From Xylanimonas allomyrinae (GTDB taxonomy: Bacteria; Actinomycetota; Actinomycetes; Actinomycetales; Cellulomonadaceae), in NCBI RefSeq assembly GCF_004135345.1, contig NZ_CP035495.1:3534001-3598000 (forward strand): 64,000 nucleotides of DNA, written 5' to 3'. A program made the translations under genes and the position numbers. This document shows positions 25,847-34,781 of the stretch, in pieces (the first letter of the stretch is position 1; each line of letters begins with the position of its first letter). Below the pieces are notes generated by a model that did no database searches, was not told the DNA's origin, and saw only the letters and a program-made list of their open reading frames with translations.

Positions 25847-27028
25847 TCAGCTGATCGCGGCGACCGACAGTCGCGCGATCGCGAGCTCCTCGTTGGTCGG
25901 CACGACCATGACCAGCGGCCCCTCGTGGCCGTCGGGGGAGATGACGCGCGGCTCCTTGGAACGCACGGCGTTCTTCTCGGGGTCGACGGCCAGGCCGAGG
26001 AACCCGAGCGCGTCGACGACCTCCTGGCGCAGCGGCGCCGAGTTCTCGCCGACGCCGGCCGTGAAGGTCAGCACGTCGAGGCCGCCGAGCACGGCGGCGT
26101 ACGCGCCGACGTACTTGACGAGCCGGTGGCGGTACACGGCCAGGGCCAGCAGCGCGGCCGGGTCGCCGTCGTCGGCGGCCGAACGCACCTCGCGCATGTC
26201 GTTGCGTCCGGCGATGCCCTTGAGGCCCGACTGCTTGTTGAGCAGGTTGTCGATCTCGTCGACGTCGAGCCCCGCCACGCGGCGCAGATGGAAGACGATT
26301 GCCGGGTCGAGGTCGCCCGAGCGGGTTCCCATGACGAGGCCCTCGAGCGGCGTCAGGCCCATCGAGGTGTCGACGGCGACGCCGGACGCCACCGCCGACG
26401 CCGACGCACCGTTGCCCAGGTGCAGCACGATCTGCCGGAGGTCCTGGCGGCCCAGCACCTCGGAGACGCGCTGCGAGACGTACTCGTGCGACGTCCCGTG
26501 GAAGCCGTAGCGGCGGATCTGGTGGGCCTTGGCGACCGCCGCGTCGATCGCGTACGTGTACGCGGCCTCGGGCAGCGTGGCGAAGAACGCGGTGTCGAAC
26601 ACGGCGACGTGCGGCACGTCGAGCAGCTCGCGGGCCACCTTGATGCCCGTGGCGTTGGCCGGGTTGTGCAGCGGGGCGAGCGGGGCGAGCGCCGCGATGC
26701 CGGCCTCGACGTCGTCGTCCACCACGGTGGGGTGCGAGTAGGCGGTGCCGCCGTGGACCACGCGGTGACCGACCGCGACGATGCCGGCCTCGTCGAGCGA
26801 CGGGCCGACCTCGTCGAACAGGCCGAGCACCAGGCGCAGCGCCTCCCCGTGGTCGGGGATGGGCAGCTCGCGCGTCGTCTCGTCGTCGCCGACCTCGTGC
26901 GTGAGGACGCCGACGGGCTCCCCGATCTTCTCGACCAGGCCGACGGCGAGCGCCTCACCCGAAGCCGGGTTGACGAGCTGGTACTTGAGCGACGACGAGC
27001 CGCTGTTCAGGACGAGGACGGTGCTCAT
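25847..27028 (-). CDS. ackA: Acetate kinase
   Basis: AckA converts acetyl-phosphate and ADP to acetate and ATP. The 393 residues begin VLVLNSGSSSLKYQLVNP (ASKHA phosphate-1 motif) and contain TAYSHPTVVDDD, GFHGTSHEYVSQRVSE, HLGNGASASAV and TFTAGVGENSAPLR. Complete and intact. It follows pta by 43 bp in the same direction, and xfp lies upstream of pta, so the three enzymes form a phosphoketolase-to-acetate route. Confidence 0.97.
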   Translation of the reverse strand: MSTVLVLNSGSSSLKYQLVNPASGEALAVGLVEKIGEPVGVLTHEVGDDETTRELPIPDHGEALRLVLGLFDEVGPSLDEAGIVAVGHRVVHGGTAYSHPTVVDDDVEAGIAALAPLAPLHNPANATGIKVARELLDVPHVAVFDTAFFATLPEAAYTYAIDAAVAKAHQIRRYGFHGTSHEYVSQRVSEVLGRQDLRQIVLHLGNGASASAVASGVAVDTSMGLTPLEGLVMGTRSGDLDPAIVFHLRRVAGLDVDEIDNLLNKQSGLKGIAGRNDMREVRSAADDGDPAALLALAVYRHRLVKYVGAYAAVLGGLDVLTFTAGVGENSAPLRQEVVDALGFLGLAVDPEKNAVRSKEPRVISPDGHEGPLVMVVPTNEELAIARLSVAAIS

Positions 27029-27071
27029 CGGTCAAGCCCCTTCAAGAGCGCGGACGTGCGGGTGGAGGTGG

Positions 27072-29161
27072 TCATGCGGACGTCCCCTGGGCCTGGATGG
27101 CCGTGATGGCGACGGTGTTGATGATGTCCTGGACCAGGGCGCCGCGCGACAGGTCGTTCACCGGCTTGTTGAGGCCCTGGAGGACGGGGCCGACGGCGAC
27201 GGCGCCCGCTGAGCGCTGCACCGCCTTGTAGGTGTTGTTGCCCGTGTTGAGGTCGGGGAACACGAAGACCGTCGCGCGACCGGCGACGTCGGAACCGGGC
27301 AGCTTGGACGCGGCGACGGCGGCGTCGACGGCGGCGTCGTACTGGATCGGACCCTCGACCGACAGGTCGGGGCGGCGCTCCTTGACGAGCGCGGTCGCGG
27401 CGCGCACCTTGTCGACGTCGGCGCCCGAGCCGGACTCGCCCGTCGAGTACGACAGCATCGCGATGCGCGGCTCGACGCCGAACTGCGCAGCCGTCGCGGC
27501 CGAGGAGATCGCGACGTCGGCGAGCTGCTCCGCCGTCGGGTCCGGGATGACGGCGCAGTCGCCGTAGACCAGGACGCGGTCCTCGAGGCACATGAGGAAC
27601 ACGCCGGACACGGACGAGATCCCGGGGGCCGTCTTGATGATCTCGAAGGACGGGCGGATGGTGTGCGCCGTCGTGTGGGCGGCACCCGAGACCATGCCGT
27701 GCGCGTCGCCCAGGTGGACCATCATCGTGCCGAAGTAGGAGACGTCGGAGACGATCTCGCGGGCGCGCTCGACCGTCATGCCCTTGTGGGCGCGCAGGCG
27801 CGTGTACTCCTTGGCGTAGCGCTCGACGTGCGCGGGGTCGGTCGGCGAGAGCACCGTGGCGCCCGAGATGTCGAGGCCGAGCTCGGTCGCGCGGGCGCGC
27901 ACGGCGACCTCCTCGCCGAGGATCGTCAGGTCGGCGATGCCGCGCGCGAGCACGGTCGACGCGGCGCGCAGGATGCGGTCGTCGCCGCCCTCGGGCAGGA
28001 CGACGCGGCGCCGGTGGGAGCGGGCCCGCTCGATGAGCTCGTACTCGAACATCAGCGGCGTGACGACCTCGGGGCGCGGCACGTCCAGCCTGGCCAGCAG
28101 CTCGGCGCCGTCCACGTTGGCCTCGAACAGCGCACGGGCGACGTCGACCTTGCGGGTCGAGCCGACGGTCACACGGCCGATGGTGCGGCCCGCGGCACGC
28201 GCGACGGGGAAGGTGTCCTGCTCGGTGAGGATGAGCGGGACGTGCGGGGTGAGCGCGTGGACCAGGTCGCCGATGCGCCCCCCGGCGTCATGCCGCCCGT
28301 GAGGATGATGCCGGCCAGGGACGGGAAGGTCGTCGCGACCTGGGCGGCCAGGAGACTGAGGATGACGTCGGTGCGGTCGCCGGGCGTGATGACGACGGCG
28401 CCGTCCGACAGGTGGTCGAGCAGGTGCTCGACCGACATCGCCCCGACCAGGACCGCCAGGGCCTCGCGCGAGAGCAGCTCGGGGTCGCCGAGCCACAGGC
28501 GGCCGTCGACGGCGTTCATGAGCTGGGCGACCGTGGGCGCCTGGAGGAAGCGCTCCTCGGGCACGACCCAGATCGGCAGCGAGGGGTCGGACGTCAGTGC
28601 GGCGGTGTCGGCGGGCATGGGGCCGTCGTAGCGGTTGATGACCACGCCGACCGGCTGGGCGTGGTTCGCGCGCAGCTCGCCCAGGCCGATGCCGGCCAGG
28701 GCCTTGGTGTCCTCGGCGCTGCGGTCCCGGCCCGAGACGACCAGCAGCACGGGCGCACCGAGGTTCGCGGCGATCTTGGCGTTGAACGCCAGCTCGGTCG
28801 GGCCCGACACGTCGGTGTAGTCGGTGCCGAGCACCACCACGGAGTCGCACTTGGCGGCGACCTCGTGGTAGCGGGCCACGATGCGGCTCATCGCGGCGTC
28901 GAGGTCGGCGTGGATGTCGTCGTACGTGATGCCGACCGACTCTTCGTAGGTGAGGTCCACGCCGTCGTGCTGGAGCAGCATCTCGAGCACGTGGTCGCGC
29001 TCGCCGTCGGGACCCTCGCTGGCAGACACCCGCGAGACCGGGCGGAACACGCCGACACGCTGACCCTGGCGCACGAGGAGGTCGATGACGCCGAGGGCGA
29101 CCGTGGACTTCCCGGAGTCCCCTTCGGGGGAGGCGATGACGATGCTGCGCGTGGCCGGCAT
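27072..29161 (-). CDS. pta: Phosphate acetyltransferase (long form), frameshifted in a C run
   Basis: Pta interconverts acetyl-CoA and acetyl-phosphate. The N-terminal part (from ATG 29161: ATRSIVIASPEGDSGKSTVA, a P-loop AAA-type domain, then the DRTGG domain) is read to GGMTPGG; the rest, including VLPEGGDDRILRAA and the C-terminal PTA domain to AITAIQAQGTSA, is in another frame. One missing base in the C run at 28278-28283 accounts for this and restores 696 residues, the length of full-size Pta. AAGGAG lies 10 bases before the ATG. With ackA intact downstream, the break is almost certainly an error. Confidence 0.92.
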
Positions 29162-29230
29162 GAGGGTGCTGCTCCTTGTTGAGATGGTGGTGCCCCGCCA
29201 CGGTGCGGGCGGGCGTGCTGCGAGCGGGCG

Positions 29231-29264
29231 TGAGCCCGGCCGGGGATCGCCCCGGCCGGGCTCA
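29231..29264 (-). terminator. Terminator hairpin between xfp and pta
   Basis: TGAGCCCGGCCGGGG (29231-29245) pairs perfectly over 15 bp with CCCCGGCCGGGCTCA (29250-29264) around ATCG, 8 bases past the xfp stop. It suggests that xfp is mainly transcribed separately from pta-ackA or that read-through is reduced. Confidence 0.85.
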
Positions 29265-29272
29265 GCGGATGG

Positions 29273-31753
29273 TCATTCGTTGTCGCCGCCCGTGCTCAGG
29301 GTGGCAGCGACATCGACGGAGGCCGCGAGGTCACGCGCGTCGGGCCACACCCAGTCGCGCACCTCGGGCAGGTCGTCGCCGTGCTCGCGAGTGTAGGCGC
29401 GGGCGCGGATCCGGGCGTCCTGCATGCGCTGGCGCAGGCCCGCGTACCGCTGGCCGAGTCCCGCGACGCGGTCGATCACGTCGATGACCAGGTGGAAGCG
29501 GTCCATGTCGTTGAGCATCACCATGTCGAACGGCGTCGTGGTGGTGCCCTCCTCCTTGTACCCGCGCACGTGGATGTTGTCGTGCCCGTTGCGACGGTAG
29601 GTGAGGCGGTGGATGAGCCACGGGTAGCCGTGGTAGGCGAAGATGATCGGCTTGTCCGTGGTGAACAGGCCGTCGAACTCCTTGTCCGTCAGGCCGTGCG
29701 GGTGCTCCTTCGGGTCCTGGAGCTTCATGAGGTCGACGACGTTGATGACGCGGACCTTGAGCTCGGGGACCTCCTGGCGCAGGATGTCGGCCGCCGCCAG
29801 GATCTCGAGCGTCGGGACGTCACCTGCGGCCGCCAGCACGACGTCGGGCTCCTCGCCGTCCGTCTCCGTGCCGGCCCACTCCCAGATGCCCAGGCCGCGC
29901 GTGCAGTGCTCGACCGCCTGGTCCATGGTCAGCCAGTTCGGGGCGGGCTGCTTGCCCGAGATGACGACGTTGACGAGCTGGCGTGAGCGCAGGCAGTGGT
30001 CGTACGTCGACAGGAGGGTGTTGGCGTCGGCCGGCAGGTAGACGCGCACGACCTCGGCCTTCTTGTTGACCACGTGGTCGATGAAGCCCGGGTCCTGGTG
30101 GCTGAAGCCGTTGTGGTCCTGGCGCCACACGTGGCTCGACAGCAGGTAGTTGAGCGACGCGACCGGACGGCGCCACGGGATGTGGTTGGTGACCTTGAGC
30201 CACTTGGCGTGCTGGTTGAACATCGAGTTGACGATGTGGATGAACGCCTCGTAGGAGCTCATCATGCCGTGGCGACCCGTGAGCAGGTAGCCCTCGAGCC
30301 AGCCCTGCACCTGGTGCTCCGACAGCATCTCGACGACGCGGCCCGCGCGGGCCATGTGCTCGTCGACGTCGGCGCCGAAGAACTCTGCGTTCCACTGCTT
30401 GTCGGTGACCTCGTACACCGCCTGCAGGCGGTTCGACGCCGTCTCGTCCGGGCCGAAGATCCGGAAGTTGTCCGGGTTGCGGCGGATGATCTCGGTGAAG
30501 AACTTGCCCAGCTCGCGCGGGGCCTCGGACATCGAGCCGCCCGGCGTCGGTACCTCGACGCCGAAGTCGCGGAAGTCGGGCAGGCGCAGGTCGCGCAGCA
30601 GCAGACCGCCGTTGGCGTTCGGGTTGTCGCTCATGCGCAGCGTTCCGGCCGGGGTGAGCGAGGTGATCTCCTCGAGCACACGGCCGTTGGCGTCGAACAG
30701 CTCCTCGGGGCCGTAGGACTGGAGCCACGCCTCGAGGTCGTGCAGGTGCGCGTCGGTGTCACGTGCGCTGGCGAGCGGCACCTGGTGGGCGCGCCACGAG
30801 CCCGTGGTCTTCTTGCCGTCGATCGTCTCGGGGCCGGTCCAGCCCTTGGGCGTGCGGAAGACGATCATCGGCCAGGCCGGCCGCGACAGGTCGCCCGCGG
30901 CGGCCTTGGCCTTGATCGCGGCGATCTCGTCGAGCACCTCGTCGAGCACGGCCGCGAAGCGGCGGTGGATGTCGACGTGGCTCTCGGTCGAGCCGTCCTC
31001 GACCTCGAAGAAGTGCGGCTTGTGGCCGTAGCCCTCCATGAGGGACTTGAGCTCGTCCTGCGGGATGCGCGCCAGCACCGTGGGGTTGGCGATCTTGTAC
31101 CCGTTGAGGTGCAGGATCGGCAGCACGACGCCGTCCTGGGCCGGGTTGACGAACTTGTTCGAGTGCCACGACGTCGCCAGCGGGCCCGTCTCGGCCTCGC
31201 CGTCGCCGACGACGGCCGCGACCAGCAGGTCGGGGTTGTCGAACGCTGCGCCGTAGGCGTGGCTGAGCGCGTAGCCGAGCTCGCCGCCCTCGTGGATCGA
31301 GCCGGGCGTCTCCGGTGCGACGTGCGAGGGGATGCCGCCGGGGAAGGAGAACTGCTTGAACAGCCGGCGGACGCCCTCGGCGTCCTTGGTGATGTCGGAG
31401 TAGGTCTCGGAGTAGGTGCCGTCGAGGTAGGAGGCCGCGACGAGGCCGGGCCCGCCGTGGCCCGGACCGGTGATGTAGATCGTCGACTGCTCGCGCTCCT
31501 TGATCGCGCGGTTGAGGTGCGCGTAGAGGAACGTGAGGCCAGGCGTCGTGCCCCAGTGGCCGAGCAGGCGCGGCTTGACATGGTCGCGGTGCAGGGGCTC
31601 ACGCAGCAGGGGGTTGTCGAGCAGATAGATCTGACCGACGGACAGGTAGTTGGCGGTCCGCCACCACTTGTCGATCAGCTCGAGAGTCGCCACCGGCAGG
31701 TCCGCCACACCGGTGGACCGCCACGTCTTGGTGGCGGAGGTCGTCAATGTCAT
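29273..31753 (-). CDS. xfp: Xylulose-5-phosphate/fructose-6-phosphate phosphoketolase
   Basis: This TPP enzyme cleaves xylulose-5-P or fructose-6-P with phosphate to acetyl-phosphate plus a triose- or tetrose-phosphate. The 826 residues have the normal length and motifs: [43 protein letters not shown], the TPP site [20 protein letters not shown] and [11 protein letters not shown]. The ATG 31753 ([11 protein letters not shown]) has GGGAG at good spacing and is preferred to ATG 31798. With pta and ackA downstream it gives a carbon-efficient bypass yielding ATP or acetyl-CoA. Confidence 0.96.
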   Translation of the reverse strand: MTLTTSATKTWRSTGVADLPVATLELIDKWWRTANYLSVGQIYLLDNPLLREPLHRDHVKPRLLGHWGTTPGLTFLYAHLNRAIKEREQSTIYITGPGHGGPGLVAASYLDGTYSETYSDITKDAEGVRRLFKQFSFPGGIPSHVAPETPGSIHEGGELGYALSHAYGAAFDNPDLLVAAVVGDGEAETGPLATSWHSNKFVNPAQDGVVLPILHLNGYKIANPTVLARIPQDELKSLMEGYGHKPHFFEVEDGSTESHVDIHRRFAAVLDEVLDEIAAIKAKAAAGDLSRPAWPMIVFRTPKGWTGPETIDGKKTTGSWRAHQVPLASARDTDAHLHDLEAWLQSYGPEELFDANGRVLEEITSLTPAGTLRMSDNPNANGGLLLRDLRLPDFRDFGVEVPTPGGSMSEAPRELGKFFTEIIRRNPDNFRIFGPDETASNRLQAVYEVTDKQWNAEFFGADVDEHMARAGRVVEMLSEHQVQGWLEGYLLTGRHGMMSSYEAFIHIVNSMFNQHAKWLKVTNHIPWRRPVASLNYLLSSHVWRQDHNGFSHQDPGFIDHVVNKKAEVVRVYLPADANTLLSTYDHCLRSRQLVNVVISGKQPAPNWLTMDQAVEHCTRGLGIWEWAGTETDGEEPDVVLAAAGDVPTLEILAAADILRQEVPELKVRVINVVDLMKLQDPKEHPHGLTDKEFDGLFTTDKPIIFAYHGYPWLIHRLTYRRNGHDNIHVRGYKEEGTTTTPFDMVMLNDMDRFHLVIDVIDRVAGLGQRYAGLRQRMQDARIRARAYTREHGDDLPEVRDWVWPDARDLAASVDVAATLSTGGDNE

Positions 31754-31895
31754 CACTCGCTCCCGTTCTTCGAGGGCTCGCTGGTGCCCGACGCTCATTC
31801 CACCTCAGAACCCCCCGGTCTGCAGGTGGGACCGCGGTCTTGGCGCCGGGACGGCGGTGGGGCGTCGGCACGACGCCCTCCCTGTGGACAGACCT

Positions 31896-31925
31896 CATCT
31901 AAGCACCGTGCGCTTGGTGCTTCGA
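31896..31925 (-). promoter_or_regulatory. Candidate xfp promoter with inverted repeat in the spacer
   Basis: The inverted repeat AAGCACC (31901-31907) / GGTGCTT (31916-31922) lies between minus-strand hexamers TTCGAA and TTAGAT spaced 18 bases apart. This is a repressor-like arrangement; the regulator is unknown. A larger GC hairpin (31965-31974 with 31989-31998) lies next to it, just before the SURF1 -10. Confidence 0.45.
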
Positions 31926-32000
31926 ACACGATGTCACCAGCCGGATGTGAGGCACCGCACATCGGGCGCCGGGGGTTCGTTGACCGCTCCCCGGCGCCGA

Positions 32001-32006
32001 TAGCGT
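32001..32006 (+). promoter_or_regulatory. -10 hexamer for leaderless SURF1 gene
   Basis: TAGCGT, 6 bases before GTG 32013. Confidence 0.5.
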
Positions 32007-32012
32007 GGGCGC

Positions 32013-32956
32013 GTGCCCGAGCCGCTTCCCGTGCGCGCGACAGAGCGTCCGCATCCCTGGCGGGTGCTGGTGCGCCCACGGATGCTGGTGCTGCTCGTGA
32101 TCGCCCTCGTGGTCGCCGCCGGGTGCGTGCGGCTCGGCGTGTGGCAGTGGCACCGCGCCGTCGAACGCGCGACGACGGCCGAGCGCCAGGCCGCTGCCGA
32201 GACCGCTGCGGCCGGCCCCGTCGGGCTCGGGTCGCTCGTCGCGCCGCAGGCACCGGTGCCGGGCGACGTCGTCGGACGGGCCGTGTGGGTGACCGGCACC
32301 TACGAGGGCGACGGGCAGCAGCTGGTCGCCGGGCGTGCGCTCGGCGGCGAGACCGGCTACCTGGTGCTGACGCCGTTGCGCGTCGCCGACGACGGCACGG
32401 GCGGCGCGTCGTGGGCCGACCTGTCGGGCGCCCCCGTGGTCCCCGTGGTGCGCGGCTGGGTCGCCTCCCCGGCGGACGCCCCCGGCCTCACGGTGCCCGC
32501 CGGCCAGGTGCGGGTCTCCGGGTGGCTCCAGGCCGCCGAGTCGACGTCGGGCGTCCCCGCGGACGCCAACCCCGGCGGGCCGCCGCTGACCGACGCGATC
32601 GCGACGGGCGCCCTGGTCAACGAGTGGGGCGGGCCGATCTGGGACGGGTACGTCGTGCTGACCGGCTCGGAGCCCGCGCAGGTCGCCCCCGCCGACGGCG
32701 GGCCGCGGGCACTGCCCGGCCGGTGCTGGAGGACGGCACGGGGCTCAACATCCAGAGCCTGTTCTACGCGATCGAGTGGGGCGTTTTCGCGCTGTTCGCC
32801 CTCGCGTTCTACGGGCGCCTCGCGCGCGACGAGCTGCTGGCTGAGCGTGGCGGACCCGCACCGGCCGGGGGCGGCGGCCAGCCGCCGTCGGACGGCGTGC
32901 GCGGCCCGCGGCCGAGGCGCGGCGAGGACGCGGGCATCGCGGGGCTGCCGGGCTGA
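32013..32956 (+). pseudogene. SURF1-family cytochrome oxidase assembly protein, frameshifted
   Basis: The N-terminal TM helix (MLVLLVIALVVAAGCVRLGVWQWHR) carries the SURF1 opening RLGVWQWHR; the periplasmic domain includes VTGTYEGDGQQLVAGR and VPVVRGWV. After GGPRALP the frame shifts, and RPVLEDGTGLNIQSLFYAIEWGVF with the second TM helix continues in another frame to 32956. One C missing at 32715-32717 restores 314 residues with the normal two-TM SURF1 layout. SURF1 helps insert haem into cytochrome c oxidase. The GTG start follows a -10 hexamer by 6 bases. Confidence 0.87.
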
Positions 32957-33003
32957 ACGGCCCTGCCGGGCTGAACGGCCCTGCTGGGCTGAACGGCACT
33001 GCG
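32950..33003. repeat. 18-bp tandem repeat at the SURF1 3' end
   Basis: About three copies of GGGCTGAACGGCCCTGCC, imperfect in the last. The first copy includes the SURF1 stop codon; the array lies between two converging genes. Confidence 0.7.
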
Positions 33004-33047
33004 ATGACTGCGCGGGCCGAAGGCGCTGCGGCCCGCGCAGGCGCGGC

Positions 33048-34781
33048 TCACTCGTGCTGCCAGCTGCGCCACAGCGCCGCGTACGACCCGCCGGCGGTCA
33101 CCAGCTCGTCGTGCGAACCGAGCTCGGTGATGCGCCCGTCCTCGACCACCGCGACGCGGTCGGCGTCGTGCGCGGTGTGCAGGCGGTGGGCGATCGCCAC
33201 GACCGTGCGCCCCCGCAGCACCGCGGCCAGCGAGCGTTCGAGGTGCCGGGCCGCGCGCGGGTCGAGCAGCGACGTCGCCTCGTCGAGCACGAGCACGTCG
33301 GGGTCGAGCAGCACGAGCCGAGCGAGTGCGAGCTGCTGCGCCTGCGCCGGGGTCAGCACGGCGCCGCCCGAGCCCACCTCGGTCGCCAGCCCGTCGGGCA
33401 GCGCGTCCACCCAGTCGAGGGCGTCCACGGCGGCCAGGGCCTCGCGCAGTCGCTCGTCCCCGGCGGCGACGTCGGCGAGCCGCAGGTTGTCGGCCAGCGT
33501 CCCGACGAACACGTGGTGCTCCTGCGTCACGAGGGCGACCCGGCGGCGCAGCTCGTCGAGCGGCAGGTCGACCAGCGGCACGCCGCCCACCGTGACCGAC
33601 CCGCCCGTCGGCGGGTGGATTCCCGCGAGCATGCGCCCGAGCGTCGACTTCCCGGCCCCCGACGGCCCCACGATCGCCAGCCGCTCCCCGGGCCGCAGGT
33701 CGAGGTCGACGCCGTGCAGCACGTCGTGCCCCTCGCGGTAGGCGTACCGCACGCCGCGCGCGACGACGTCGCCCGACGCCGGCGCCGCCCCGGAGGCCGT
33801 GCGGTCGGGCGGCACGAGGCGCACCCCGATGATGCGTGCCAGCGACACCGCCGACACCGAGATCTCGTCGAGCCAGTACACGAGGTTCCACACGGGCCCG
33901 GTGAGCTGGAAGGTGAACATGACGACGGCGGTCACCGCGCCCATGGTCACGGTGCCCTGCGACGCGAGGAACCCGCCCCACACCAGCACGGCCACGGGCG
34001 CGAGCACGAACGTGAGGTCGACGCCGGGGAACAGCACGGTGCGCAGGCGCAGCGTGCGCATCTCGGCCGCGTACGCGTCGGCGAGGTCGCCGTCGGACCT
34101 CCCGTCGCGGCGAGCGCCCAGGTCGAGCGCGTCGACCGTGCGCACCCCCTCGACCGACTCGGTGACGGTGCCGTTGAGCTGCGCGTACGTCGCCGACTCG
34201 CTCTGGTAGGCGGCGGGCGCGCGGCGCAGGTACCAGCGGGTGACGGCGAGCAGCAGCGGCAGCCCCACGAACATCGCGACGGAGACCAGCGGCGACAGCA
34301 CGAGGCACGCCGCCACGGTCAGCACGATCGTCACCACGGCCACGACGAGCTGCGGCACGCCGAACCGCACGGCGTTCTGGATCTTCGACACGTCGTTGGT
34401 GGTCCGTGCGACCAGGTCGCCCGTCCCGGCACGCTCGACGGTCGACAACGGCAGGGCGGTGACCGTGTCGAGGAACTCCTCGCGCATCGCGGCGAACACC
34501 GTCTCCCCGAACGCCATCGAGCGCTGCTGCGCGACCTTCTGCACCACCGCGCGCGCGAGGATCGCGACGGCGGCGACCAGCACCAGGTCGCGCACGTGCC
34601 CCGCCGTGGTGCCGTCGCGGACGTCGTCGACCAGGCGGCCGAGCAGCCACGGCCCGACGAGGCCCGCGAAGGCCGCGAGCACGTGCAGCGCCGCGATGAC
34701 CGTCAGGTCGCGGCGGTGGGAGCGGATCAGTCCCGCGGTGTAGCGCCAGGTGGTGCGGGCGTCCGCGATGGGGAGCTTCAT
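33048..34781 (-). CDS. ABC exporter half-transporter with intact Walker motifs but degenerate signature
   Basis: The 577-residue type IV exporter subunit has a six-helix membrane domain (residues 1-310) and an ATPase domain. The ATPase keeps Walker A GPSGAGKST, the Q-loop VTQEHHVF, Walker B VLVLDEAT with catalytic Glu and the H-loop AIAHRLHTAHD, but the LSGGQ signature is replaced by LTPAQ. Its partner, the upstream gene, has the opposite losses. The start ATG 34781 overlaps the partner's stop (ATGA) behind GGAGGTGC, so the two are made together as a heterodimer. The substrate is unknown; the family exports drugs, lipids or peptides. Confidence 0.92.
   Translation of the reverse strand: MKLPIADARTTWRYTAGLIRSHRRDLTVIAALHVLAAFAGLVGPWLLGRLVDDVRDGTTAGHVRDLVLVAAVAILARAVVQKVAQQRSMAFGETVFAAMREEFLDTVTALPLSTVERAGTGDLVARTTNDVSKIQNAVRFGVPQLVVAVVTIVLTVAACLVLSPLVSVAMFVGLPLLLAVTRWYLRRAPAAYQSESATYAQLNGTVTESVEGVRTVDALDLGARRDGRSDGDLADAYAAEMRTLRLRTVLFPGVDLTFVLAPVAVLVWGGFLASQGTVTMGAVTAVVMFTFQLTGPVWNLVYWLDEISVSAVSLARIIGVRLVPPDRTASGAAPASGDVVARGVRYAYREGHDVLHGVDLDLRPGERLAIVGPSGAGKSTLGRMLAGIHPPTGGSVTVGGVPLVDLPLDELRRRVALVTQEHHVFVGTLADNLRLADVAAGDERLREALAAVDALDWVDALPDGLATEVGSGGAVLTPAQAQQLALARLVLLDPDVLVLDEATSLLDPRAARHLERSLAAVLRGRTVVAIAHRLHTAHDADRVAVVEDGRITELGSHDELVTAGGSYAALWRSWQHE

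Noticed and set aside
29996-32956. 986-codon plus-strand open frame
   Set aside because: Antisense to xfp for most of its length; only the last 80 residues are real, being the displaced C-terminus of SURF1.
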